A stretch of 64,000 nucleotides of DNA from an uncultured Flavobacteriaceae bacterium (GTDB lineage Bacteria > Bacteroidota > Bacteroidia > Flavobacteriales > Flavobacteriaceae), in assembly GCA_947494825.1 (NCBI GenBank), contig CANLWN010000001.1, positions 744,001 through 808,000 on the forward strand, written 5' to 3'. A model generated the notes under the pieces. The model was not told the DNA's origin, did no database searches, and was given only the letters and a program-made list of their open reading frames with translations. Numbering within the stretch: the first letter of the stretch is position 1; the number at the start of each line of letters is the position of its first letter. The position numbers were made by a program, and so were the translations under genes. Of this stretch, positions 13,701 to 28,700 are shown one piece after another.

Positions 13701-16700
13701 TGCCCAATATCTCAAAATCATCGGGACCCACATAGGTACATCCAATGATATCGGCAATCTGCTTTAGGGTAAATGCGCTTGGAAATTTCATTTATTACGG
13801 TAAATACTGGTCTTCTGCTTTTACTTCTTTGACTCAAACAAAATTGAACGGAGTCACAGTGTTAGCCCTCGAAAGGTCGGGAAAACCCCTGTTGTACGCC
13901 ATTATTCCTTGACACGCTCCATATAGGAAGCCTTTTCCGTGTCTATTTTAATCTTATCGCCCTCATTGATAAAAAGGGGCACGTTTATCCTGGCACCGGT
14001 CTCCACGGTGGCAGGTTTGGTGGCGTTCGTAGCGGTATTTCCTTTGACCCCAGGCTCTGTATGCGTAACCTCCAATATAACACTGGCCGGCATATCAACA
14101 GATAGGGGCAAACTATCTTCCGTGTTGAACAAAATGGTCACTACCTCGCCTTCCTTAAGCAATCCAGGGGCATCCAGGGTACTTTCCTGTAGGGAAATTT
14201 GGTTGTAATCATCGGTGTTCATAAAATGATAGGTCTCTCCATCGGCGTACAAATACTGATAAGACCTGGTCTCTACACGGACATCGTCGATCTTATGGCC
14301 TGCGGAAAAGGTATTGTCTATCACCTTGCCGCTGGTAACGCTTTTTAGTTTGGTTCTTACGAATGCGGGACCCTTTCCGGGCTTTACATGTAAAAACTCT
14401 ATTATTTTATAAATGTCATGGTTGTACCTAATGCACAAGCCTTTTCTTATGTCCGATGTTGATGCCATATATGCTCTTAATTTGTACTAAAATATCCTTT
14501 CATGATACCGCGTTGTGAATCGCGGATAAATTGTAGAATCTCATCGCGTTCCGGCGTAGCTTCCATTTCTGCCTCAATAATCTGAACGGCTTGGGAATTG
14601 TTGTAGTTCTTTTGATACAGGATGCGGTAAATGTTTTGGATCTCCCGTATTTTATCCGAACTGAATCCCCTTCTTCGGAGGCCTACCGAATTGATGCCCA
14701 CATAAGACATGGGTTCCCGTGCCCCCTTAACGTATGGAGGAACATCTTTACGCACCAGAGAACCCCCTGTAACAAAGGCATGATTGCCAATGGAAACAAA
14801 TTGATGCACAGCAACAAGGCCGGCCAATACCACATTGGCTCCAATGGTGACATGTCCGGCAAGGGTAGAATTATTTGAAAAAATGCAGTTGTCGCCTATA
14901 AAACAATCGTGCGCAATATGGCAATAGGCCATTATAAGGCAGTTTTTTCCTATTTTGGTCTTCATCCGGTCCGCGGTACCCTTATTGATTGTGGCGCACT
15001 CACGTACTGTGGTGTTGTTTCCGATCTCCACGATGGTTTCCTCCCCATTATACTTTAGGTCTTGGGGCGGGGCTGAAATGACCGCGCCGGGAAAAATATT
15101 GCAATTTTTACCTATTCGGGCCCCTTCCATAATAGTGACATTGGACCCAATCCAGGTACCTTGTCCTATGGTAACGTTATTGTGAATAGTGGCAAAAGGT
15201 TCTATGACCACGTTTTTTGCGATCTTGGCCCCTGGATGGACGTAAGCAAGCGGTTGATTCATCTACTCTTTTTTGATTTTTACGATCTGGGCCATCAATT
15301 CTGCTTCCGAGACCAATTTACCATTGGCGTAGGCATAGGCTTGCATATGGCAAATCCCCCTTCTGATAGGCGAGATAAGGTCGCACTTAAAAATTAAGGT
15401 GTCTCCCGGAACAACTTGTTGTTTAAACTTAACATTGTCTATCTTCATAAAAAAGGTAAGGTAGTTCTCTGGGTCCGGTACGGTACTCAATACCAGAATA
15501 CCACCGGTTTGGGCCATGGCCTCTACCTGTAACACTCCTGGCATCACGGGAGCACCGGGAAAGTGACCTACAAAGAAAGGTTCGTTCATGGTCACGTTTT
15601 TGACCCCCATCACATGCGAATCCGAAAGCTCCAAAATTTTGTCGACCAATAAAAAGGGAGGCCGGTGCGGTAGCATCTTCATGATTTGCGTTACATCCAT
15701 TAAAGGCGGCTGGCTTAGGTCTAATTGCGGTACCTTGTTCCTTTTTTCGAGCTTTATAATTTTGGCCAATTTCTTGGCGAATTGCGTATTCACATAGTGC
15801 CCGGGCTTGTTGGCGATTACCTTTCCCCGAATCCGTGTTCCTGCCAGAGCCAGATCCCCAATGACGTCTAGCAATTTATGACGTGCCGCCTCATTGGGCT
15901 GGTGCAAGGTTAAATTGTCCAGGATACCGTTGGGTTTTACCGAAAGCTTTTCCTTTTTAAAGGCCTTTTCGAGCTTTTTCATCGTTTCCTTGGAAATCTC
16001 CTTGTCCACATAGACGATGGCATTATTTAGGTCACCACCTTTGATCAGCCCGTGCTCCAAGAGCATTTCCAATTCGTGCAAAAAGCTAAAGGTCCTAGCG
16101 TCTGCCACTTCGGTCTTAAAATCGGAGATACGTTCCAATGTGGCGTTTTGGGTTCCCAGTACTTTGGTACCAAAGTCGACCATAGTGGTCACCTGATATT
16201 CATCAGAGGGAATTACCGTAATTTCGCTTCCGGTGGCCTCGTCCTTGTAGCTGATGACATCTTTGACCACGTACTCGTCGCGCGGTACCTCTTGCTCCAC
16301 AATGCCGGCCTTTTCGAGCGCTTCCACGAAAAACTTGGAAGAACCGTCCATTATGGGAGGTTCCGGAGAATCCAGTTCTATGGAAACGTTATCTATTTCC
16401 ATACCTACCAGAGCGGCCAGCACATGTTCCGATGTCTGTATTTTAACACCTCTTTTTTCAAGATTGGTACCTCGCTGCGTGTTTACCACAAAGTTTGCAT
16501 CTGCCTCAATAATGGGCTCACCTTCCAGGTCTACCCTTTTAAAGGTGTAACCATGGTTTTCTGGTGCGGGTATGAACTTCATGGTGACATTCTCACCGGT
16601 ATGCAGCCCTACTCCCTTTAGCGTAACCTCCTTTGCTATGGTACGCTGTTTTGTTACTTGATTACTCACCGTCAAATCTTTTTTCAATTTCGTCAACTCT

Positions 16701-19700
16701 ATTTATGATCTTGGGTAAATTTTTAAAGTATACGTATGATTTGTTGTAGTCTCCATAATTCAAGGCCGGGGATCCCTGAAGTACTTCATCGTCCTTAACG
16801 TTTCTTCCTATTCCGGATTGGGCCTGAATTCTTACCCGGTCACCTATGGTGATATGCCCAACGATGCCTACCTGTCCCCCGATCATGCAATGTTTCCCAA
16901 TTTTGGTGGAACCTGCAATACCGGTCTGCGCCGCTATGGCGGTATGTTCACCTATTTCTACATTATGCGCAATTTGTATCTGGTTGTCGAGCTTCACCCC
17001 TTTTCTCAAGATTGTGGAGCCCAAGGTGGCTCGATCTATAGTAGTACCGGCACCGACATCCACATTGTCTTCCAGAATTACATTACCGGTTTGTGGTACT
17101 TTGGTATATTCCCCTTTTTCATTGGGCGTAAATCCAAAGCCGTCGGCTCCGATAATGGCACCGCTATGGATTACACAGTTGTTGCCGATGATGGACTCGG
17201 AATAAATCTTTGAACCGGCAAACACAACCACATCATTGCCAATGGTGACATTGTCGCCCACATATACATTGGGATAGACTTTTACGTTGGTGCCAATGAC
17301 CACATTATTGCCCAGATAGGAAAAAGCCCCGAGATAAAAGCCCTCGCCATAGGCAGCGGATTCGGACAAAAACACCGGTTGCTCAATACCTGTCTTATTG
17401 TTTTTTACCTTATTGTAGTATTCCAACAGTTTGGAAAAGGACTTATAGGCATCCTCCACTTTAATAAGCGTGGTATCCAAAGCCTGCTCGGGTACAAAAT
17501 CCTTGTTGACAATGGTTATAGAGGCTTTTGTGGTGTAAATAAAGGCGGTGTACTTAGGGTTGGCCAAGAACGTTAAGGACCCTTTTTCCCCTTCTTCTAT
17601 TTTGGCCAATTTGTTAACCGCTATTTCAGGGTTTCCATCAACCTCACCCTCTAAAATACCTGCAATTTGGCCTGCTGTAAATTCCACGTTTATTGCTTTA
17701 TCATCCTAAAACGGCCTATCGCAAAATGCGTGCATACCCGTTTCATGCGCACAAAAGTAAGAAAAATTGTTAAACGGCATCCTTAGGGTAGCACATATAA
17801 TATTTGGCAACGGTTTTGGAGAGTGCCTTTAAATTTAGATGATCCGATGCTTTGGCCACATCGGTGATTTTCCCGTTACGACGAAGAATATTAATGTTCT
17901 GATAATGCTCGTTATACGCCCGATGTTCAATGACACCTGTAAAGACAAAATACGCGCTTTCCTCATCAGAAAGTCCATGCTTTTCCTTTAGTGCCCTTAA
18001 CTCTTTCCGAAATTTGGCATCCTTAATAGGTCTATCCTTGAGCTTTATGGTCAATAACCTCCTGTTAATAATCATTTTGCACAAGTTAGACAACACAAAG
18101 TCCGGGTGTCCCCGCCATGATTTAATGGCGGCCAAAAGGTCTACATCGTCCAGTTGGGCATATGTATCCAGCACCTTACGATTAAAATTTTCCTTTTTAA
18201 TCTTAGCTTTCATAAAAAATTGCAGTGCGTCACTATAATCCAAAACCTCCCCGGCCTCGGAAAGCGCCCTGGCCCGCTGTAGTATCTTTATCAACAACTG
18301 TTCGGCCACCAAACCGGTCTTATGAAGATAGACCTGCCAGTACATAAAACGGCGAGCCATTAAAAACTTCTCCACGGAGTAAATCCCTTTTTCCTCTACC
18401 ACCAATTCCCCGTTCACCACGTTCAGCATGGTGATGAGGCGCTCCGCGTTTATGTTGCCCTCTGCTACACCGGTATAAAAACTATCTCGTTTAAGATAGT
18501 CCAGACGGTCCATATCCAGTTGGCTCGACACTAGCTGGTTCAGGAATTTTTTGGGGTATTCGCCCTTGAAGATTTCCATGGCGAGCGTTAAACTTCCGTT
18601 AAACTTATCGTTGAGCACTTCCATAAAGAAGAGGGAAATCTCCTCATGGTGAACATCTTGCGCAAGACTGTGTTCCATAGCATGCGAAAATGGGCCATGC
18701 CCAATGTCGTGCAAAAGGATCGCTGCAAGAAGCCCTTCTTCTTCGGCCGATGTGATTTCAACCTGCTTAAAACGAAGGACTTGAATGGCTTGTTGCATCA
18801 AGTGCATACTGCCCAGTGCATGATGAAAACGGGTGTGATGTGCCCCCGGATAGACCAGATAAGACATCCCCATTTGGGAAATTCTTCTCAAGCGTTGAAA
18901 GTACGGATGCTCGATAAGGTCAAAAATAAGCGTATTGGGTATTCCAATAAATCCGTAAATTGGATCATTGAAGAGTTTAAGCTTTTTTGATTGTATCAAA
19001 ATCGATTTGTTTTGATTGAATAACCAAAGTTATGCAATTGAATTGAGACCCCTACACCCCGGGCCGGGGTTTGGTCAGCTAGATAAATACATAGGTAAAT
19101 GAACAAGATCACCATATTATGGGTCGATGATGAGATCGACCTGTTAAAACCTCATATCATCTTTCTGGAAGGTAAGAATTATGAGGTGGTAACCTGTAAG
19201 AGCGGACGGGAAGCGCTAGAAGAAATCGCACAAACACGGTTCGACATTGTTTTTTTGGATGAGAATATGCCGGGCATTTCCGGACTTGAGACCCTCACCG
19301 AAATAAAGACCATGGATGCCACGCTCCCTGTGGTCATGATCACCAAGAGCGAGGAGGAGTACATCATGGAGGAGGCCATCGGGTCTAAAATCGCCGACTA
19401 CCTGATCAAACCCGTAAACCCGAACCAAATTCTACTGTCGCTTAAGAAGAACTTGGACAATTCGCGCCTGGTTTCGGAAAAGACAACTGCCAATTACCAG
19501 CAGGAATTTCGTAAAATAGCTATGGACCTATCCATGGTAAACGGTTATGCCGAGTGGGCCGATCTGTATAAAAAACTGATTTTCTGGGAGCTGCAATTGG
19601 AAGAAATCGAGGATTCGGGCATGTTCGAAATTCTTGAATCACAGAAAGCGGAGGCCAACAACCAGTTCGGAAAATTTGTGGACAAAAATTATGCGAGCTG

Positions 19701-22700
19701 GTTCCAGGACGAGGATGCCCCCGTCATGTCACATACCCTGTTCCGCGAACTGGTGCAACCCGAACTCCAGGATGGGCCAACGCTTTTGGTGGTTATCGAT
19801 AATTTACGGTATGACCAATGGTTTGCCTTTGAGGATACCTTGACTTCCTTTTATAAGAAGCGCAAGGAGGTGCCCTATTTTAGCATCCTGCCCACGGCCA
19901 CCCAATATGCGCGCAACGCTATTTTCTCTGGCCTTACTCCTTTGGACATGGAAAAAAAATACCCCGATTGGTGGAAAAACGATACCGACGATGGTGGCAA
20001 GAACTTGTTCGAGGATAAGTTTTTGGGAACCCAAATCAAACGTTTGGGATTGGACATTCAATGGGAATACCACAAAATAAGCAGCCTAAAGCAAGGGAAA
20101 CAGCTTTCACACAACTTTAAGTCGCAAAAGGGCAATGACCTCACGGTAATCGTCTATAATTTTGTAGACATGTTGTCACACGCCAAGACCGAGATGGAAG
20201 TGATCAAGGAACTGGCTTCCAACGACAAAGCGTATCGATCACTGACCCAAAGTTGGTTTAAAAATTCACCATTGTTGGAAATCATTCAACAAGCCCAGAC
20301 CATGGGATTGAAATTAATCATTACCACCGATCACGGCACCATTAACGTAAAGCAGCCCTCCAAGGTAATCGGCGATAAGGAAACCAGTTTAAACCTACGG
20401 TACAAGACCGGGCGCAGCCTTACTTATGATGAAAGGGATGTGCTCGCTGCGGAGGATCCCCGTAACATTTATCTACCCCGTATTAATATGAGCAGTTCCT
20501 TCATTTTTGCCAAGAACGATCTTTTCTTTGCCTACCCCAACAACTACAACCACTATGTAAGCTACTATCGCAATTCCTATCAGCACGGCGGTGTCTCACT
20601 CGAGGAAATGGTGATTCCCTTTGTCGTGTTGGATCCAAGGTAAGCCATATCCCGTCTTTGGGTCCATGTCCAGGCTTCCCAATTTAAGTTCCGGTGGTGT
20701 CCGTTCGGCCTTTGATAAAATAACTACCTCCCAAAAGTTGGGTAACCGCCTTTTTAGTTATAATAGAAATGGAGAAATATACCTGTAAATCAAAGTCTTC
20801 TTCATAAAAGTATGTCTTTCGGCTTCTATCATAGCCTATTTGGGCGTCAAGATCCCTTAGTTGTGCCAATAGCAGATAAATGGATCTTGGACTCAGCTTT
20901 AGGCGAATGGCCAGCTCTTTGGGCGCACCGGTACACTCCTTTTCAATAAGCAGGTGCAAGCGTTGTAGCCGTTCTAGATTCTTGAGCGTATACAAGGGGT
21001 ACCGTCTTCAGTTGTTACGGGTTAAATACAAATCTTCTTAAGGGAGACGTGCCGTGATCTTAGCAAGGGAGGGTTTAAAACACTTCAATGATATGGATTA
21101 TTGACGCGGTTTCAAAATTTTGCAAGGCATAGTTTTATGGTTTACAAAAGACAAGGGTACCTATTACAGGTATTAAGGCGTACGTAAAAGGGGGCTCAGT
21201 CCCCTAGCGCTTCCGTTAGTTCCGGGGCCAACAAACTTGATGCTCCTAAAGCACTGCCCACCTATGGATTATGGGGTAGTATAATCATTGCCCAATATGG
21301 ATGTTCCCCCAAGGTCACGGACTTATTTTCTTTGCCAAAACGAAGGCATACTTCGCTATCTTTGCGCGGGCAGGATTTTGCAATACCCTCTAATATTATG
21401 TATTTTAATCCGCAAAATGAAGGAAATAGTCTATACCCAAAAACAACTTCCGGAAATCGCCGACCGCCTGATCGAACTGGCACCCACCAAGATACTTTGT
21501 TTTTATGGAGAAATGGGAAGCGGCAAGACCACACTCATAAAAGCGTTGGTCAAGACCCTAGGTGCAGGGGAAATCGCAAATAGTCCCACTTTTGGCATTG
21601 TTAACGAGTACCATAAAGCGACCGGCGAATTGCTGGGCTATCATTTTGATTTTTATCGTTTAAACTCGGAAGCCGAAGCGCTGGACCTCGGTCTTGAAGA
21701 TTATTTGCAGTCCAACATATGGACCTTTATGGAGTGGCCCGAAAAAATTGCCTCGCTGTTGCCCGAGGATACGGTGGATATCTATCTGGAGGTAGTGGAT
21801 GACCAGACCCGTAAATTACGGATATAAGGTCCTAAGTAGATTTTGATGGGTAAACGGTGGGCATCAATCCACATCCTCGAACTTGGTGTCTGCTGTTCCA
21901 AAGTTGCCCGAAACATGAAGTTGTAGAAAGCGTTTCTTTCCAACTAGGGTATCGCTGCCATCATAATCAAAAAGTGCAAGATCCGTAGGGGTTCTTCTTT
22001 TTGTAGCCGTATCCGCAGTAAAGTTGTTGTGCTGTAATTGCACCAACTGCAGTTTGGGCAACCTAAGCAGTTCTTCAGGAAAACTGCCTGACAGTCGGTT
22101 ATCGGATAGCGCCAACATTTGTAATTGATCAAGCCCGACAATGCTTTGGGGAACTTCACCGCTGAGCCTATTGTCTGCCAGCTCCAATCGCTGCAGGGCT
22201 TTCAACTCTCCCAGGGTTTGGGGGATGGACCCGGACAAGAAGTTATAGGAGAGTTGCAAGACCTGTAGTCTGTTTAGTAGTCCTAAACTTGTTGGGATCG
22301 TTCCGGACAGTTTATTGTGAAAGAGGTCCAAAACGCGGAGCTCTTTTAGCTGTCCTAAATTGGGGGGGATAGTTCCAGTCAATCGATTCTTTCCCAACCG
22401 AAGAACCTCAAGCTGGTGCAGGGCGCCAATACTTTGGGGGAGGGCTCCCTGCAGGGAATTAAAGGCCAAGTTCAAAACTTTTAAATGTTTCAATGCCCCG
22501 ATCGATTCGGGCAAGGTACCCGATAAATTGTTGTTAAAAAGATCAAGTGTTACCACGTGTCCCTTGTCTACCGTTACCCCTGACCATTCCGATACGGGAT
22601 TGGATAGGTCCCAGGATACCGTCCACTGTGTACCCAAAGTGTTGTGGTAGAGGTCTAGTAACGCCTGTTTTTCTATAGGAGAAACACCGGAACGCACCAT

Positions 22701-25700
22701 ACCATAACTAAGCTGTGTAAGTAATAAAAAAGGTAGAAGCTTCCTCATAAGTAGGGTTTTGGCGGTTTACTTTGTCTGCGATTTGGGCGCTAAATTCAAG
22801 ATATGTTCGTCAAATACCACAATCAAAGAAACAGCTTTGTTAGATGAAACGCAAAAATAATCGATGAATTGCACTACGCCCCTATAAGTTAAAACCTACG
22901 AAAAGTACAGACAGGGGTCAAAATGGTATGATGTTATAGCTTTTTGAGTCGAAATAGACGTCGGTACCCTCCTGATGTAGGAACAATCCTAGCCTTCCGA
23001 TCAGCCAAAAAAGAAAATATCAGTGGCTCCGAACAATCAACGTATGATTCCTCTCGAAAGGTGAATTGGTGATTTCTTACAACTTGAATGGGCCGGTACG
23101 TATCGTTTTCGACTCATTTTTATTGTCTATTTTTCGATGAACGGTGTGTTTTTCGATAAAACGATTGTTTTTTACGATAAAGTGTCGTATTTTGCCGACA
23201 AATAACTAAATCTTATAGGTTTTTTTCCTACATTTAATGTGAATAATGGAACAAATCTTTAACTAAAAACTTTAAACGATGAACACAAAGAAAATTTTAT
23301 TTGGTATTCTGGCTTGTGTAACTTTTATGGCAGTTTCATGTGAGTCAAGTAGTGCTGAGGACGATTTGTATGAGAATGGTGTAAACAAAACTCAGCTGAT
23401 CAATGGAGATAAGCGAAGTGTAAACAAAACTCAACTGATCAACGGGGATCGAAGAAGCGTGGATAAAACACAATTGGTAAACGGAGATAGTAGAAGATAG
23501 GACAACCGATTTACCACATTTAACATTTTTTTTGAAAAGGGCAATCATAAATTGTCCTTTTTTTCGTTAAAGGTTTTTAGAAAAGCCCCATTTCTACTAA
23601 TATGAAAGACCAAACAATCGAAAAAAGAAGAAAAGCTAGGAAGCGAATTATCTTAGAATCCCTTATGGCTTTTTTTATTGTAGTTTCTCCTTTTATTTTC
23701 AAAATGCACGAGTATGTATCCAGTGATCCAGATGCTACGCTTAATTTTTTAGGGATTACCATAGATAAAAATGGTTTTCCAAACATCAATGTATATATCT
23801 GGTTTCTCTTGGGCAAAGTTGTTCCACTGTACCTATTACTGATTTGGTTTTTTACCTGCAAACATTGGTGGTATCATATTATTTTAATACCCATTTTGAT
23901 GTATGCCTTTCAAATATTTGAAGGTGTAATTTCAGAAGATGATTATATAGATACCGAAAACATATTGTGGATCTTGCCTTTTTGTATGATAGTTATTCCC
24001 TTTGTATATTTTGTAAGGGTAAAACTCTATGACAAACATGTGCACGGCATTGACCTGGAAGCTATGGATGCAGAATTGAAAGCGCTACACGCAAAGCAAC
24101 AATCCGGACAGGACGATAAAGTAAATGAAACCGTATCTACCGATTCATCTACTTCCATTGAGGAGGATCTTACAGAAAAGACTTCCAATAAAGCCTTGGG
24201 TGAATTGGTAAAACAATTTCGTACCGCCATGCGCAGTTTTTTGAATCTGTGAGCCGCTAAAAAACAAATCCATTATAAAATATGACCCTGACCAAAAACG
24301 TCAGGGTTTTTTCTTGGTCAAGATCAAATGCATCACAGGGGTTTAAACGCGGTATTCATTAAAAAGTCGTAAATTTGAAATTGACCTAAACCTGATCAAC
24401 AGATTTACCTTATTTATGGACCAACCCTCCTCGCCTTTTAGCAAACAACAACTGCTCCCACAGGAAGAAACCTTGGAAGTCCTAAAGCAAAAAGGAGAGC
24501 TTTTTATCGGCATCCCCAAGGAAAATCAATACCAGGAAAAGCGTATTTGCCTAACTCCCGATGCGGTGAATGCCATTACCGCCCACGGGCATCGGGTATT
24601 GATAGAGGCCGGGGCCGGCGAAGGTTCCCATTTTTCGGATCTGGATTACACCAATGCCGGCGCCGAGATTACCAAGGATACCCAGAAAGTATTCTCTTGT
24701 CCCCTACTCTTAAAGGTGGAACCCGCGACCATTTCCGAAATTAAGATGCTCAACCCACAGGCCACCATTATCTCGGCCCTGCAGATAAAGACCCAGTCCA
24801 AATCCTATTTTGAAGAGCTTGCCAAGAAACGGATTACGGCCGTGGCCTTTGAGTATATCCGCGATGAGGATGGGAAATACCCTGCCGTAAGATCTTTAAG
24901 CGAAATTGCCGGTATTTCCTCGGTCTTGATCGCCTCCGAGCTCATGGCCGCCACCAATAAGGGCAATGGACTTATGTTCGGCAATATCAGTGGTGTTCCT
25001 CCCGTGGAAGTGGTTATCATAGGTGCTGGTACCGTAGGTGAATTTGCCGCCCGTTCCGCTATTGGTTTGGGGGCCAATGTCAAGGTATTTGACAATTCCA
25101 TAACCAAGCTGCGCAATATCCAAAGAAATTTAAAGCAGACCATCTACACCTCTACCATACAACCCAAGAATTTAGTGAAAGCCTTAAAACGCTGTGATGT
25201 GGCCATCGGAGCGGCACGTGGCAAGGACCGATCACCTGTGGTGGTCTCCAGCACTATGGTGGAACAAATGAAAAAAGGGGCCGTTATCATTGATGTGAGT
25301 ATAGATATGGGCGGCTGTTTTGAGACCAGTGAGATTACCACACATGACAAGCCTACCCAAGAAAAGTTTGGGGTAGTACACTATGGCGTACCCAATATTC
25401 CATCGCGCTATCCGAAAACTTCCTCCATCTCCATCAGCAATATCTTTACTCCCTACCTCCTTAAAATTGGGGAAGATGGTGGTTTGGAAAATTCCCTGCG
25501 CTTTGATAAAGGGCTTCGGAACGGGCTGTATATGTACCACGGTATCTTAACGAACAAGTCGGTCGGCGAATGGTTCGACCTTTCCTATAGCGATATCAAC
25601 TTTCTTATTTTTTAAGCTATGGCCTTTTTAAAACGTTTGGGCTTTTACCTCTTCGGCCTTTCCATCGGGTTGGTGTTCCTGGTATTTTTTCTCAAAAAGA

Positions 25701-28700
25701 AGTCAGAGAAAACCGGCGCAGAGTTCTGCTATTTCCCCAATTGTAGAGTGCTCAAAGATCTGCGTTCCAAACCCATGTTTTATTCCGAGGAAATACAGCA
25801 GCAGTTAGGAAACCAATTGCTCGATTCCACAGATATCGCTTCCTTTCTCCAAGAAGGTGATATCGATTTTGACGCAAGCGATACAAAATCCAAGCCTTGT
25901 AAAACCTATGTCATAGAAACTGAGTTAAAGGGCAAGGACGCGGTGATGCGGATAAAGAATTGTGCACAAAAAGTGGAGGTAGAGGAAGTTTCCTTTTAGG
26001 CCCTATTGAAGATATCCCCAATAGTGCCTTTATATGGATAAGCCGCTAGGAAAATACCGTTTATAGCTATTGGTAAACTAAAAAAAACGACCATGAGCAT
26101 ACTCAAAGACCTGCCCAATCTGGTCAATGCCGAAGTAATCTCCAAGGAGACGGCCGATAAGATCAGGGCCTATTATCAAAACAAAGAGGGGCCACCCTCC
26201 AATAAACTTTTTGTCGTTTTTGGAATCTTGGGTGCTATCCTGGTCGGACTCGGAATTATTCTGATCATAGCGCACAATTGGGACGAACTGTCCCGGGGCA
26301 CCAAAACCATCTTCGCCTTTTTACCCCTTATTGTGGGACAGCTATTCTGCGGTTTCACCCTGCTTAAACGGAAACAGAGCGTAGCTTGGAGGGAAAGTTC
26401 CGCGGCCTTTTTGTTTTTTGCTGTCGGCGCCAGTATCTCCCTGGTAAGCCAAATTTATCACATCCCGGGCAACCTGGGTTCCTTCCTACTGGTATGGATG
26501 TTGCTTTGTCTTCCTTTGATATACGTTATGCAATCCTCAATGGCCTCCCTGCTCTATTTGGTGGGAATTACCTATTATGCCGGCGAAGTCAGTTATTGGT
26601 CCTATCCGTCCTCGGAATCCTATTTTTATTGGTTGCTGTTGTTGGGAGTTTTTCCACACTATTATCAATTGATCAAAAAAAGAGCGCACAGCAACTTTGT
26701 GTTTTTCCACAATTGGCTGATTCCGATCTCCTTGACCATTGTATTGGGAACTGTTGCCGAACATATGGACGAGCTCATGTTCATTGCCTATTTCAGCCTT
26801 TTTGGGCTGTTCTATCTTATTGGTGGGATGGATTTCCTAACACAGCAAAGGCTAAGGAACAACAGCTATAAATTGCTCGGTGCACTGGGCACAAGCATTC
26901 TGTTGCTCTCCCTAAGTTTTGATTGGTTTTGGGAAAGTTTAAGAAGAAAAGAGTTTCTGTTCAATGAAGTGATTATTGCTCCCGAATTTTGGGTGTCCGC
27001 TTTCCTTTCGGTGGTGGCCGGGGTACTGTTCTTTTTACAGTATAAAAACAAGGGTATTCGGAAGGTGAAACCGTTTGCACCCGTGTTCCTTCTATTTATC
27101 TTGACCTTTCTGCTGGGGCTTTACTCTCCACTTGCCGGCGTGCTGATCAATTTTTACATCTTTATCCTCGGTATTTTGACAATTAGGGAGGGAGCGCTAC
27201 AAAATCACTTGGGCATTCTCAACTATGGCCTGCTGATCATTACCGCTTTGGTTATTTGCCGGTTTTTTGACACCGACCTAAGCTTTGTGATCAGGGGAAT
27301 TTTGTTCGTATCCGTCGGGATAGGATTTTTTGCAACGAACTACTGGATGCTCAAAAAAAGAAGAACAGATGAACAGTAAACAAATCCTATTATCAGTGTT
27401 TATTTTGGTGGCCATAGTACAATTGTACGTTCCTGCCAAAATGATTTGGGTTCAGGAGGATGTCTTGTCTACCGGGACTGCGTATAAATTCAGGACGGCC
27501 CCCATTGACCCTACGGATCCGTTCAGGGGTAAATACATTGTACTACGCTATGAGGATAATAGCATCTCGGTCAAAAATGGGCAGGAATGGACCGATGGCG
27601 AACCGATTTATGTCCTTTTTAAAACGGATAAGGAGGGTTTTGCCCAAATCAAGTCCGTATCTCGAGAACAGCCGGACCAGGACCACGCCTATTTGCTTAC
27701 CACGGTGGATTACATTGCCAACATCAACACCGAACTGGTGATCGACTACCCTTTTGATCGTTACTATATGGAGGAGTCAAAGGCCTACGAGGCCGAGCAG
27801 ACCTATAGGGAGTCCCAGGTCGATTCCACCCAAGTGGCCTATGCCCTGGTAAATATAAAGGAGGGAGATGCCGTTTTAAGGGATGTCTTAATCGATGGGG
27901 TCCCCATACGGGAAATCGTGAAAAAAAACTTGCAAGATAAGGAGTGATGGTTTGAAGTTCAAGTTCAAGTTCAAAACCCAAAGTTGATGGTGAGTGATTG
28001 AGATTCTTCGTTTCGCTGCGCATCCCGCCTGCCTTGGGCACGGCACTCTGACCTGCTCGTGTGGATTACGGTAAGAAGCTGTCTAAAACTGTCACATCGA
28101 GCGCAGTCGAGATGTAATGGAAGCTAGAACCCTACAGGAGTTCTCGACTGCGCTCGAACGGACATCGCAGTGCGCTTTGGGCAATTTCTTTACTACCCTT
28201 CCGTCCCCGACGGAAGCATCGGGTCCACCTTCCCTTAACAAAGGGGGGGCGCTATTTGGAACCGCGAATGTTGAATTACAAATTAAAAGCGCTTAACCTA
28301 ACATTTAACACTCACAACTATCAACCATCAACTGTCAATCGCCCGCTGCCTGCTTTTAGCTGCCCACATTTAATTGAATTGGATTCCGCACTGAATGCGG
28401 AATGACAAATCTAACTACGATTTCCACTGGTACCAATGATATAGGCAATTCATCAACCCCTAACCCTTTAACTCATAATTCATAACTGAACACTGCGCCC
28501 TGCCAACTGCCAACTGTTTAAAGTCCGGTTAAAGGTCGAGATTCTTCGTTTCGCTACGCTTCGCTCTGAATGACAATATACTTCCATTTGTCATTCCGAG
28601 CCTGCGAGGAATCCCCGGCCCATCACCCAACAAGCGAAAAAGGATTGCCAACAGCGAAGAGGGAATAGCGATTAGCGAATGGGATTCATCACTCACAACT